Shown here one piece after another: positions 8,761 to 17,350 of a stretch of 64,000 nt of DNA; the first letter of the stretch is position 1; the number at the start of each line of letters is the position of its first letter. The notes below the pieces were generated by a model. That model was given only the letters and a program-made list of their open reading frames with translations. It was not told where the DNA came from and did no database searches. Position numbers and translations under genes: made by a program. This DNA comes from Sphingomonas bisphenolicum. Its GTDB lineage: Bacteria > Pseudomonadota > Alphaproteobacteria > Sphingomonadales > Sphingomonadaceae. The stretch spans positions 558,001-622,000 of the forward strand of contig NZ_AP018818.1 in the NCBI RefSeq assembly GCF_024349785.1, read 5' to 3'.

Positions 8761-9561
8761 CTAATTAATTTTTGGACGGATTGTCAAGGACTGACAAGAT
8801 GTACCAAAAGCCCCGCAGTCATCGTGTAGAATGCTGTGTGTCACGCCGATGCCGCTCGCGCCGGCGGACACCGACAAGTCGATGCCTAGCCAGTCACCTG
8901 TTGGCTGCCGAAAAAAATGGGCGGTAAGATCGAGATTGGGGAAAGCAACGTCTTTTGGCGAAGCCAGAGGTGCCAAGCCGTTGGCGATGTCGGCCAGCCC
9001 CATCATTCGCGCGGCGGGCGACACGGCCTCACCTTCTAGCAGGGCGAAGGGCGAACGGACCCAGCAGCGGGCGCGCCCCTGCCCTTCTTCCTCCCGCCGC
9101 GCCTGTACGCTGGCGATGAAGCCGCCATCCCATAGCGCTTTAGGGTTACCAGCAGGCATGGCATCGGGCGGTGGCAGCGACGGGAAGTTGACCGCCGCCA
9201 GAGCCGTGCTGTCATAGGCCTGAGTCAGCCAGGCGTGCAGGACGATGGCGGTGCGGCCCCCATGGCTGAGGCGCGCCTCGACCAGTTCGATCGTTCGGCC
9301 GGGGCGCAGCACGACGATGGCGATCTCGAACGCGTCCATCGGGATGACGCCCCATATGTCGTATGACAGGCGGGCGATCTGCAAGCGGTCGGCGCGGCGT
9401 GCGGCATGATCCGCCTCGACCGCATGGACCAGCAGGCCGATCGCCGGCGCGACATGCTGTTCCGACACATTCCATGCGCCACCGACATGGGCCGTGGGCA
9501 TGAAGCAGCCATCATCCATCCGCAGGAAATAGGCCTGCGCGCCATTCTCTTCAGCCACCAA
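8761..9561 (-). CDS. Acyl-CoA thioesterase-like double-hotdog protein
   Basis: A 266-residue protein with the layout of the thioesterase-like superfamily (TesB/4HBT_3 type). The first hotdog half contains GCFMPTAHVGGAWNVSEQH and ADRLQIARLSYDIWGVIPMD, the second SPAARMMGLADIANGLAPL and FPNLDLTAHFFRQPTGDWLG with a terminal DDCGAFGTSCQSLTI. Such proteins hydrolyse acyl-CoA. It overlaps the acyl-CoA synthetase gene by 11 bp and is last in that operon, suggesting CoA recycling or side-product clearance. The substrate is not evident. Confidence 0.78.
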   Translation of the reverse strand: MVAEENGAQAYFLRMDDGCFMPTAHVGGAWNVSEQHVAPAIGLLVHAVEADHAARRADRLQIARLSYDIWGVIPMDAFEIAIVVLRPGRTIELVEARLSHGGRTAIVLHAWLTQAYDSTALAAVNFPSLPPPDAMPAGNPKALWDGGFIASVQARREEEGQGRARCWVRSPFALLEGEAVSPAARMMGLADIANGLAPLASPKDVAFPNLDLTAHFFRQPTGDWLGIDLSVSAGASGIGVTHSILHDDCGAFGTSCQSLTIRPKIN

Positions 9562-11182
9562 GGCCCAGTTCCCGTTCCATGATTGCCCGCATCTCGAACT
9601 TCTGCGCCTTTCCGGTCACCGTCATCTCGAACCGGTCGACGATACGCACATAGCGGGGAATTTTGAAATGGGCGATCTGCCCCCGGCAATGGTCGAGTAT
9701 ATCCTGTTCCGACAGGATTGCGTCCGCTCTGGGGATGATCCAGGTGCAGACCGCTTCGCCGAACTTGTCGTCGGTGACGCCAAACACCTGCGCGTCGGCG
9801 ACGGCGGGATGGCGGAGCAGATATTCCTCTATCTCGCGTGGATAGATATTCTCGCCGCCGCGGATGATCATGTCCTTGATCCGGCCGGTGATGCGGACAT
9901 AGCCGTGCGCGTTCATCGTCGCCAGATCGCCGGAGTGCATCCAGCCATCGGCGTCAATGGCGTCGGCCGTGCGTTCGGGATCGTTCCAATAGCCCAGCAT
10001 CACGGCATAGCCGCGCGAACAATATTCGCCTTGCTGGCCGATGGGCAGGATCGCGCCGTCGGGACCGACCACCTTCGCCTGCGCATGGGGATGGACGCGG
10101 CCGACCGTCGTGACGCGCTCCTCCAGCGGATCGTCGGTCGCGGTCTGGGTGGTGAGCGGGCTAGTTTCGGTCATGCCGTAACCGATGGTGATCTGCGTCA
10201 GGTTCAGCCGGTCCATCACCTGCCGCATCACCGTTTCGGGACAGGGTGATCCCGCCATGATGCCGGTGCGCAGGGTCGATATGTCGAAGGCGTCGAGGTC
10301 CGGCTGGTTCAATATGGTGATGAACATTGTCGGCACGCCGTGCAGCATGGTGCAGCCTTCCGCCTGCACCGTGTCCAGCACCAGCCGGGGATCATAGGCT
10401 TCGCCCGGATAGACCATCGCCGCACCGCTGGTCAGCGCCGCCATATTGCCCAGCACCATGCCGAAACAATGATAGAGCGGCACCGGGATGCAGAGCCGGT
10501 CGGCAGCCGTCAGCCGCATGGTGCGGGCGGAGAAATAGCCGTTATTGAGCACGTTGCGGTGCGTGAGCGTCGCACCCTTGGGCTGGCCGGTGGTGCCGCT
10601 GGTGAATTGAATGTTGATCGGATCATTGCGGTCGAGGCTCGCCTCGATCCCGGTCAGGCGGGCGGGATCGGCCTGCACCAGTAGATCGGACCAGTTCAGC
10701 CAGCCGCCATGCCGTTCATCACCCAGCACGACCACATGGCGCAGCGCGGGCAGCCGGTCCGGCCCGATTTCCCGCAGCATGGCGACATAGTCGCTGCTCT
10801 TGAAGCGCGGCGCCGTGACCAGCAGGCTGCACCCGACCTTGTTCAGGGCATAATCGACCTCACTGGTGCGATAGGCCGGGTTGATGTTGACGAGGATGGC
10901 GCCAATCCGTGCCGTCGCAAACTGGATCACCGTCCATTCCGCGCAATTGGGCGCCCAGATGCCGACGCGGTCGCCCTTGCCGACGCCCAGCGCCAGCAGG
11001 CCGGTGGCGACGGCATCGACCTGCGCGAGCAATTGCGCCCAGGTCCAGCGGATGGACTGGTGCCGTGACACCAGCGCCAGCCCGTCGCCATGGTCCGCGA
11101 CGATATTCAGCAGCGCCTGACCGATAGTCGTTTCCAGCAGCGGGACGTCGGTGGCGCCCTGTGCGATCGACAGGGCGCTCAT
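9551..11182 (-). CDS. AMP-forming acyl-CoA synthetase (fatty-acid/aryl type)
   Basis: A 543-residue member of the ANL superfamily, usual length. The phosphate loop is FTSGTTGQPKGATLTHRN; the adenine-binding motif is GYGMTETSP; the hinge region is GWMHSGDLATMNAHGYVRI followed by GRIKDMIIRGGENIYPREIE; the catalytic lysine lies in TVTGKAQKFEMR. It activates a carboxylic acid to its CoA thioester in the cytoplasm, most like medium-chain fatty acyl-CoA ligases. It overlaps the upstream aldehyde dehydrogenase remnant by ATGA (4 bp) and the thioesterase by 11 bp. The operon would run aldehyde to acid to acyl-CoA, but its aldehyde dehydrogenase is now broken. Confidence 0.93.
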   Translation of the reverse strand: MSALSIAQGATDVPLLETTIGQALLNIVADHGDGLALVSRHQSIRWTWAQLLAQVDAVATGLLALGVGKGDRVGIWAPNCAEWTVIQFATARIGAILVNINPAYRTSEVDYALNKVGCSLLVTAPRFKSSDYVAMLREIGPDRLPALRHVVVLGDERHGGWLNWSDLLVQADPARLTGIEASLDRNDPINIQFTSGTTGQPKGATLTHRNVLNNGYFSARTMRLTAADRLCIPVPLYHCFGMVLGNMAALTSGAAMVYPGEAYDPRLVLDTVQAEGCTMLHGVPTMFITILNQPDLDAFDISTLRTGIMAGSPCPETVMRQVMDRLNLTQITIGYGMTETSPLTTQTATDDPLEERVTTVGRVHPHAQAKVVGPDGAILPIGQQGEYCSRGYAVMLGYWNDPERTADAIDADGWMHSGDLATMNAHGYVRITGRIKDMIIRGGENIYPREIEEYLLRHPAVADAQVFGVTDDKFGEAVCTWIIPRADAILSEQDILDHCRGQIAHFKIPRYVRIVDRFEMTVTGKAQKFEMRAIMERELGLGG

Positions 11183-11936
11183 CGTTTGATGTTGATGACT
11201 TGCAACTGGCTATATTCGGCAAGCCCTTCTTCCGCCTGTTCGACGCCAAGGCCGCTTTGCTTAAAGCCGGCCATGGGGATGTGCGGGCCGATGGCGATAT
11301 GCTGGTTGACCCAGACCTGTCCGCTCTCGATCCGCGCGGCGATGGCGGCGGCGCGCTCGACATTGGCGGACCAGACCGATCCACCAAGCCCATAGTCGGA
11401 CGCATTAGCCCGCGCGACCACATCCTCCACATCATCGAATTTGATGACGGGCAGGATCGGGCCGAATTGTTCTTCGTCCACGATCTTCATGCCGTCGGTG
11501 ACGTCGCGCACGATGGTAGGCGCGATGAAATAGCCGGCGCGCTCTATCGCCTGCCCGCCCGCGACGATCGTGCCGTCGGCCCGTGCGGCGTCGAGGAAGC
11601 CCTTCACCTTCTCATATTGGGCCGCGTTCTGGATGGGGCCGATCTGCGTCCCCTGCTCCAGCCCGTCGCCGACGATCGCCGCCTGCGCCAGCGTCGCCAG
11701 TTCCGCGCACATGGCGTCGTAAATGTCGGCATGGACATAGGCGCGCTTGACCGCCAGGCAGACCTGCCCGGCATTGAGGAAAGCATTGCCGAAAATGGCC
11801 TTCGCCGTTTCGCGCACGTCGACATCCTCCAGCACGATCGCGGGGTCGTTGCCGCCCAGTTCCAGCGTCACGCGCTTCAGTCCCTCGGCGCTGCCGGCGG
11901 CGATGCGCTTGCCGGTCGCGGTCGATCCGGTAAAGC
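11179..11936 (-). pseudogene. Aldehyde dehydrogenase, 5' half removed at the IS21 junction
   Basis: Only the C-terminal half of an NAD(P)-dependent aldehyde dehydrogenase remains. The frame enters at FTGSTATGKRIAAGSAEGLK, continues with the catalytic-base motif LELGGNDPAIVLEDVD, the nucleophile Cys in NAGQVCLAVKRAYVHA, EEQFGPILPVIKF and SVWSANVERAAAIAARI. Roughly the first 240 residues (most of the cofactor domain) are missing, cut at the left end of the IS21 element at 11937. The missing part does not appear elsewhere in the window. A product from an internal ATG (11871) could not bind NAD normally. The 3' end overlaps the acyl-CoA synthetase start. Confidence 0.9.
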
Positions 11937-12048
11937 TGTGGATCGGCGTGCAAAAAGGACCCCGTTAGCGGGGTGATCGGCGTCTAAAAGGGACCCCTCA
12001 TTTCGATGGTTTAAACAGCTGCCTGGATTTTCAGGCGGCGAGATCGGG

Positions 12049-13563
12049 ATGTTGGTTTTGGAGACAGTTGTTCGGATCCGGCGCGAGTATGCCGGGGGCA
12101 AGGCGATCAAGGCGATCGCGCGGGATCTGCATGTGTCGCGGAAGGTCATCCGTAAGGCGATCCGAGCGCCGGAGGGCGCATTCGACTATCAGCGCAAGAT
12201 TCAGCCACTGCCCAGGATCGGTCCGTTTCAGGATCGTCTGAACACGCTGCTGGAAGAGAACGAGGTGCGCGGCAGGCGTGAACGGCTGCGGATGACGCGG
12301 ATCCATGACCTGCTGGTGCGCGAAGGCTTTGAGGGTTCCTACGATGCCGTGCGGCGCTACGCGGCGCGATGGAAGATCGAACGGCGCAAGGATGCCGGCG
12401 ATGGCGTCACCGCCTTTATCCCGTTGATGTTCAGGCCAGGCGAGGCCTACCAGTTCGACTGGAGCCATGAGGATGTCGAGATCGCCGGCAAGCCGATGCG
12501 GGTGAAGGTCGCGCATATGCGACTGTGCGCGTCACGCGGGGTCTATGTCCGAGCCTATCCTCGCGAGAGCCAGGAGATGCTGTTCGACGCGCATGCGCGC
12601 GGCTTTGCCTTCTTTGGCGGCGTGCCGGAGCGCGGCATCTACGATAATATGAAGACGGCGGTGACGAGCGTGTTCACCGGCAAGGAACGAGTCTTCAACC
12701 GGCGGTTCCTGATCATGACCGACCATTATATGGTCGAGCCCACGGCCTGCTCGCCTGCGGCGGGATGGGAGAAGGGCCAGGTCGAGAACCAGGTGCAGAC
12801 GATCCGTGGCCGCTTCTTCCAGCCCCGGCTGCGGTTCGCCAGCCTCGAAGAGCTTAATGGCTGGCTGGAGGCCGAGTGTCGGCGCTGGGCGGAACGGCAG
12901 GCCCATCCCGAACAGGGAGAGCTGACCGTGGCGCAGGTGCTGGAGATCGAACGATCCGCGCTGCAGCCGATGCTGGGGCCGTTCGACGGCTTCAATGAGA
13001 GCGAGCATGCCGTGACGGGCACCTGCCTGATCAGCTTCGACCGCAACCGTTACTCGGTGCTCTCGACGGTGGCACGGCGCACTGTGCAGGTCCGCGCCTA
13101 TGCCGATCGTATCGTCGTTCGCTGCGGCGAGGAGGTTGTCGCCGAACATCCTCGCTACTTCGGGCGCAACCGCACGATCTATGATCCCTGGCATTATCTG
13201 CCGGTGCTGGCCCGCAAGCCCGGCGCGCTGCGGAACGGCGCCCCCTTCCAGGGCTGGGATCTGCCACCGGCGCTTGCCCGCCTGCGCCGCAAGCTGGGTA
13301 ATGGCGACGATGCTGATCGCCGGTTCGTCCGTGTGCTGTCGGCTGTGTTGACCGATGGCCTGGAGCCTGTCGAAGCGGCGGTGCGCGAGGCACTGGCGAC
13401 GGGCACGGCAAGCGACGACCTGATCCTGAACATCCTGGCGCGACGCCGGGAACCGCCGCGTCCACTCACGATCATCACCTCCGAGGACAGCGCGCTGCGC
13501 CATCCTCCGATCGCCGACTGTGCCCGTTACGACCAGCTGAGGACCTTCGATGCAGCGGCATGA
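12049..13563 (+). CDS. istA: IS21-family transposase IstA (element A)
   Basis: A 504-residue DDE transposase. The N-terminal helix-turn-helix is [19 protein letters not shown]. The catalytic core shows [14 protein letters not shown] (first Asp), [11 protein letters not shown] (second Asp) and [18 protein letters not shown] (Glu). The C-terminal part, with [19 protein letters not shown], is the beta-barrel domain of the family. It overlaps istB by 14 bp, as usual in IS21. It appears intact. Confidence 0.95.
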   Translation: MLVLETVVRIRREYAGGKAIKAIARDLHVSRKVIRKAIRAPEGAFDYQRKIQPLPRIGPFQDRLNTLLEENEVRGRRERLRMTRIHDLLVREGFEGSYDAVRRYAARWKIERRKDAGDGVTAFIPLMFRPGEAYQFDWSHEDVEIAGKPMRVKVAHMRLCASRGVYVRAYPRESQEMLFDAHARGFAFFGGVPERGIYDNMKTAVTSVFTGKERVFNRRFLIMTDHYMVEPTACSPAAGWEKGQVENQVQTIRGRFFQPRLRFASLEELNGWLEAECRRWAERQAHPEQGELTVAQVLEIERSALQPMLGPFDGFNESEHAVTGTCLISFDRNRYSVLSTVARRTVQVRAYADRIVVRCGEEVVAEHPRYFGRNRTIYDPWHYLPVLARKPGALRNGAPFQGWDLPPALARLRRKLGNGDDADRRFVRVLSAVLTDGLEPVEAAVREALATGTASDDLILNILARRREPPRPLTIITSEDSALRHPPIADCARYDQLRTFDAAA

Positions 13564-14278
13564 CATGATCGAGGCCATGCGCGGGCTCGGGCTCAAAGGC
13601 ATGGCAGGCGCGTTCGACGATGCGGTCACCACCGGCCTTCAGCGCCAGCGCACCACGATGGAGATATTGACCGATCTTCTGAGGGCGGAAGCGACGCATC
13701 GCCACGCCGCGTCGATCCGATACCGGATGGCGGCCGCGAGGCTGCCGATCGTGAAGGACATCGACGCCTTCCGGTTCGAGGGCACCCCGATCAACGAAGG
13801 ACTGGTGCGTTCATTGCACAGCGGCGCGTTCCTGCCCGCGCGGCGCAATATCGTCCTGGTCGGCGGTACAGGCACCGGAAAGACCCATCTGGCCATCGCC
13901 ATCACCGCTAATGTCGTGCGCTCGGGTGCGCGGGGCCGCTACTTCAACACCGTTGATCTTGTGACCCGTCTCGAAGAGGAGGCCAGGATCGGCAAAAGCG
14001 GCACACTCGCCGCCCAGCTATCCCGCCTCGATCTCATCGTGCTCGATGAACTGGGGTATCTGCCGTTCGCCCGATCGGGCGGCCAGTTGCTGTTCCATCT
14101 GATCAGCAAGCTCTACGAGCAAACCAGTGTCATCATCACCACCAACCTCGCCTTCGGGGAGTGGCCCACCGTGTTCGGTGATCCCAAGATGACCACCGCG
14201 CTCCTGGATCGCGTCACCCATCATTGCGACATAGTCGAGACCGGCAATGACAGCTGGCGCTTCAAAAACCGGAGCTGA
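13550..14278 (+). CDS. istB: IS21-family ATPase helper IstB (element A)
   Basis: A 242-residue AAA+ ATPase related to DnaC. Walker A is [16 protein letters not shown], Walker B is [12 protein letters not shown], and sensor-type residues follow in [19 protein letters not shown]. IstB binds target DNA and activates IstA for strand transfer. Translation is probably coupled to istA through the 14-bp overlap. Nothing suggests inactivation. Confidence 0.95.
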   Translation: MQRHDMIEAMRGLGLKGMAGAFDDAVTTGLQRQRTTMEILTDLLRAEATHRHAASIRYRMAAARLPIVKDIDAFRFEGTPINEGLVRSLHSGAFLPARRNIVLVGGTGTGKTHLAIAITANVVRSGARGRYFNTVDLVTRLEEEARIGKSGTLAAQLSRLDLIVLDELGYLPFARSGGQLLFHLISKLYEQTSVIITTNLAFGEWPTVFGDPKMTTALLDRVTHHCDIVETGNDSWRFKNRS

Positions 14279-14455
14279 TCCTCCCCATCGGCCCTCAATT
14301 AAAAGATGCTTTGCGCTGCGCGCGCCTTCGGTCGGGCTACGCCCTCCCTACGCCGCGCGCAGCGCAGGAGAGCGCGTCAGATCAACCTTGCGCCATCTTG
14401 AAATGGGGTCCCTTTTGCGCGCCGATAGGGGGTCCCGTTTGCACGCCGATTGACA

Positions 14456-14612
14456 TCCTTGGCGGGGCAGCGGTTGCGGCTCAGCCAAGCCAGTGTTCGC
14501 TCGACGACCCAGCGGCGCGGGAGAACCACGAAGCCTTTTGCCACATCGGATCGCTTGACGATCTCGACGGTCCATTTGCCGATACGCCGGAGTGCCTCCT
14601 TAGCTTGTCTGC
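14456..14612 (-). pseudogene. IS5-family transposase fragment
   Basis: On the minus strand this reads [20 protein letters not shown], then [20 protein letters not shown] and [12 protein letters not shown], the conserved C-terminal region of IS5-type transposases with the catalytic Glu in RRWVVERT. It is cut on one side by the right end of IS21 element A (14455) and on the other by the inverted repeat that starts at 14613. Only about 50 residues remain. Confidence 0.82.
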
Positions 14613-14736
14613 GGATCGGCGTCGAAGCTGACTCCCGGCTCAAGTCGGCGTGACTATCTAAAAAGACTCTGGAAGAAAGGATATTGGGAGGGTCCCAATC
14701 GGCGCTTATCGGGCCCCCGCATCTGGATATTTCTAT
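14613..14736. repeat. 124-bp inverted repeat, right copy
   Basis: The reverse complement matches 8163-8286 with about 12 mismatches and no gaps. It directly adjoins the IS5 fragment. The sequence GGATCGGCGTCGAAGCTGAC at 14613-14632 resembles an IS21 terminal repeat. A related short stretch (reverse complement of 14787-14805, GTGTGGATCGGTGCCGAAG) lies further right, suggesting several decayed terminal repeats here. Confidence 0.8.
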
Positions 14737-14828
14737 TTGTAATACAGCGGTGTAGAGAAACCTGAAGGGTTCCCGCTTCGGCACCGATCCACACCATTGG
14801 TGTTTGACACAACGATCCGACCATATTA

Positions 14829-14843
14829 TAATACGAACTATAA
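14829..14843. promoter_or_regulatory. Candidate operator/promoter TAATACGAACTATAA, copy 1
   Basis: TAATACGAACTAT also occurs at 20529-20541 upstream of the GMC dehydrogenase operon. Here it sits in the 291-bp gap (14737-15027) ahead of the isomerase gene, 185 bp before its ATG, in an AT-rich tract with ATTATA and TATAAT arms (14825-14844). The rest of the gap shows no gene. A role as a common regulatory site of the sugar module is inference. Confidence 0.45.
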
Positions 14844-15027
14844 TTCATTAAACTTTGCGGGGCAAGTTGATCAAAAGAAGCTATCAGCCGAAACAGCATC
14901 GTATTTGCAACGAACAAACTTCGGCATAGAATTATTTGGCGACGGTTCCGGCTAGGCCGGCGGGATCGGCTTCCTTTGCTCAACCGGACCCAGTTCCAGA
15001 AAACAGGGACGCCCAAGGAGAGTTCCC

Positions 15028-15795
15028 ATGTACCCGTCCGCCTGTATCGAATGGCTGTTCAAAGACAGCAACCCCGATTTTGCCGATCGCATCCGCGCCG
15101 CCAAGGCTGCCGGCCTCGAAGCGGTCGAGTTCCATCTTTGGGACGATAAGCCGATCGAAGACATCAGGGTTGCTCTGGAAGAAACCGGCGTGAAATTGAC
15201 CAGCTTCTGCGTCGGCCCACGCCGCAGTCTGGTGGACCCGGCGCAGCATGAAGAGTTTCTGGCCGCAATCAAGGCGACGCTGGCAACGGCCAAGGCGCTC
15301 GGCAGCCCGCCGCTGGTGGTCGCGTCCGGCTTTACCCGCGACGATGTGAGCCTGGAAGAACAGCGTGCGGAAGCAGTTAAGGCACTCAAGCAGGCTGCCG
15401 CACTGGCGGAGGAGGCCGGTGTCGTGCTGGTGCTGGAGCCGCTCAATACCATCGTGTCTCACCCTGGCATGTTCCTGTCGAGCACCACGCTGGCGCTCGA
15501 CATCATCGAGGAAGTCGACAGCCCCAACCTGCGCCTGCTTTACGATGTGTTCCATTCCACCGTGATGGGCGAGGATCTGGAAGAGGTGCTCAAGGGCCGC
15601 ATCCATCTGGTGCAGCATGTCCAGTTTGCCGACAATCCAGGACGCAACGAGCCGGGGACCGGCACGATCGACTGGCCTCTGACGGTCTCGAAGCTTCGTG
15701 ATCTGGGCTATGACGGCGCCGTTGGGCTGGAATATCAGCCGACCAAGCCGACCCTCCAGTCCATAGCGCAGGCGCGCGCCTCTACCGGCCTCTGA
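15028..15795 (+). CDS. Hydroxypyruvate isomerase-like sugar isomerase/epimerase (TIM barrel)
   Basis: A 255-residue AP-endonuclease-2-fold protein. Strand and metal-site motifs: AVEFHLWDDKPIEDI near residue 31, VVLVLEPLNTIVSHPGMFLS (metal Glu), LRLLYDVFHSTVMGE (Asp/His), HLVQHVQFADNPGRNEPGTG (His/Asp/Arg) and GAVGLEYQPTKPT (Glu). This pattern is closest to the hydroxypyruvate isomerase (Hyi/OtnI) branch. The same fold also serves 3-keto-sugar isomerases and C-glycoside-cleaving enzymes, so the exact reaction is open. AAGGAG precedes the ATG. The sugar transporter gene begins 101 bp downstream on the same strand. Confidence 0.85.
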   Translation: MYPSACIEWLFKDSNPDFADRIRAAKAAGLEAVEFHLWDDKPIEDIRVALEETGVKLTSFCVGPRRSLVDPAQHEEFLAAIKATLATAKALGSPPLVVASGFTRDDVSLEEQRAEAVKALKQAAALAEEAGVVLVLEPLNTIVSHPGMFLSSTTLALDIIEEVDSPNLRLLYDVFHSTVMGEDLEEVLKGRIHLVQHVQFADNPGRNEPGTGTIDWPLTVSKLRDLGYDGAVGLEYQPTKPTLQSIAQARASTGL

Positions 15796-15896
15796 ACAGG
15801 TGACTGGCTGTGGGGCTGGCCGTGAGCCGGTCCCACAATTTCGATATAAACGGCCTGCCATGCATGGGCCGAAACACATTTGGCGAGGAGAGCGCG

Positions 15897-17282
15897 ATGA
15901 CCACTGCCGCTATGAGTCAGGCCATGCGGGCTGACCTGTCCCCGGCCCCGGATATCGGGATAGCCGTTCGGCCATGGGAGAAGGTCAGCTATGGCATCGG
16001 CGATTTCGCCTGCGGGCTGAGTTGGAATGCGGTCGGCGCGTTCCTGCTATATTTTTATACCAACGTTGCCCTGCTGCCCGCCGCCGCCGTGGGCACTTTA
16101 TTCCTGCTGTCGCGCCTTTTCGATGCCGGCATCGACCTTGGCGTCGGCATCATGGTGGACCGGACGCGGACGCGGTGGGGGCGGACCCGGCCGTATTTCC
16201 TGTTCACGGCCATTCCTTTTTCCATCCTGCTCGTCCTGACCTTCACCACTATCGATGGATCTACCGGCGCGAAGTTGGCCTATGCCTATGTGACGTTCAC
16301 GCTGCTGGGCATCCTCTATTCCTTTCTCGCCGTTCCCTTCTCTGCGCTGATGCCGATGATGACACGGGACCATGGCACGAGGATGCAGTTGGGCAGTGCC
16401 CGCGCGATCGGCACTTCTGTTTCGGTCATATTGGCGACCGCCGCCACTATGCCGCTGGTCATCCTTCTTGGCGGGGGTAACGAGCGGCTGGGCTTTGCGC
16501 TGGTTGCGCTGATTTTTGCCGGACTGACTCTGGCGGCGCTCCTGAATCTGTTTTTCAGTTGCCGGGAGCGGCATTATGACGAAGCGCCTGCTGGTGGGGC
16601 GATCATGCCGCATGTCGGCGCGATGTTCCGCAACCGGGCCTGGCTGGTCACATTCCTCTTCTGCACGCTCAACTTTCTGCGTTTCGGCTGCGTGATTTCG
16701 GTCACGGCCTTCTTCGCGATCGAAGTGATGCGCGCGCCATGGATGATCGGCATCCTACTGCCTGCGGTGTCAGGGACTTTGCTGCTGAGCGCTTTCATCG
16801 CGCCGTTCATCTTCAAACGGACGGGTATCCGTAGTGGCTGCATGATCGCGTTGATGCTCGCCATTATCCTGCACCTGATCCTGCCCTGGATCGAAGCGCA
16901 GCATAGCCTATTTCTGGCGCTATTCGTTGTTGCGGCAATCCTTGTCAGCCTGACGATGACGGCCATCTTCACCATGGCGGCAGATGCGGTGGACTATCAT
17001 GAATGGGTTTTCGGCACGCGAAACGAGGGACTGCTTTCGTCCGGCATCAGCCTGTCGACTAAGATCGGCATGGCGGTGGGCACGGCGATCATTGCCTATG
17101 TGCTGGCTGTCTGCGGTTATGATCCCAAGGCTGTGACGGAGGGCGCCCGCGCCGCGATCCGCTGGTCCTATTATGGATGGCCGATCGGGATCATGATCGT
17201 GCAGATCGGAATTATCGCCTTCTGGCCGATGGACGGACTGCATGACCGCATTCGCCGGGATATCGCAGCACGGGCGGCCTGA
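15897..17282 (+). CDS. GPH-family sugar:cation symporter (MFS)
   Basis: A 461-residue, about 12-span membrane protein. The start KVSYGIGDFACGLSWNAVGA and LLYFYTNVALLPAAAVGTLF, and the loop after span 2, DRTRTRWGRTRPYFL, are diagnostic of the glycoside-pentoside-hexuronide (GPH/MelB) family. DAVDYHEWVFGTRNEGLLSS near the C-terminus is also characteristic. It imports a glycoside or sugar acid with Na+ or H+. The ATG at 15897 was chosen over an earlier in-frame start because GAGGAG lies just before it. It probably shares an operon with the isomerase and ends at a strong terminator. Confidence 0.92.
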   Translation: MTTAAMSQAMRADLSPAPDIGIAVRPWEKVSYGIGDFACGLSWNAVGAFLLYFYTNVALLPAAAVGTLFLLSRLFDAGIDLGVGIMVDRTRTRWGRTRPYFLFTAIPFSILLVLTFTTIDGSTGAKLAYAYVTFTLLGILYSFLAVPFSALMPMMTRDHGTRMQLGSARAIGTSVSVILATAATMPLVILLGGGNERLGFALVALIFAGLTLAALLNLFFSCRERHYDEAPAGGAIMPHVGAMFRNRAWLVTFLFCTLNFLRFGCVISVTAFFAIEVMRAPWMIGILLPAVSGTLLLSAFIAPFIFKRTGIRSGCMIALMLAIILHLILPWIEAQHSLFLALFVVAAILVSLTMTAIFTMAADAVDYHEWVFGTRNEGLLSSGISLSTKIGMAVGTAIIAYVLAVCGYDPKAVTEGARAAIRWSYYGWPIGIMIVQIGIIAFWPMDGLHDRIRRDIAARAA

Positions 17283-17287
17283 TACGT

Positions 17288-17332
17288 ACAAAGAGAGGGG
17301 CCGCTGCATCCGGCAGCGGCCCCTCTCTTTGT
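17288..17332. terminator. Bidirectional intrinsic terminator
   Basis: A perfect 20-bp stem (ACAAAGAGAGGGGCCGCTGC at 17288-17307 pairing with 17313-17332) and a 5-nt loop, with A-rich and T-rich outer ends. It separates the convergent transporter (ends 17282) and SnoaL-like gene (ends 17351) and can serve both. Confidence 0.93.
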
Positions 17333-17350
17333 TTCTCTACGCCTTTTGTT

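Larger units (their letters stand above)
11937..14455 (+). mobile_element. IS21-family element A
   Basis: About 2.5 kb with istA and istB. The left end TGTGGATCGGCGTGCAAAAA (11937) pairs with the right end, whose reverse complement reads TGTCAATCGGCGTGCAAACG (from 14455). Inner copies of the GGCGTxxAAAAGGGACCCC repeat lie at 11977-11996 and around 14405-14424, the multiple terminal repeats typical of IS21. The flanks differ (aldehyde dehydrogenase on the left, an IS5 fragment on the right) with no target duplication seen, so a deletion or recombination followed insertion. Confidence 0.9.
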
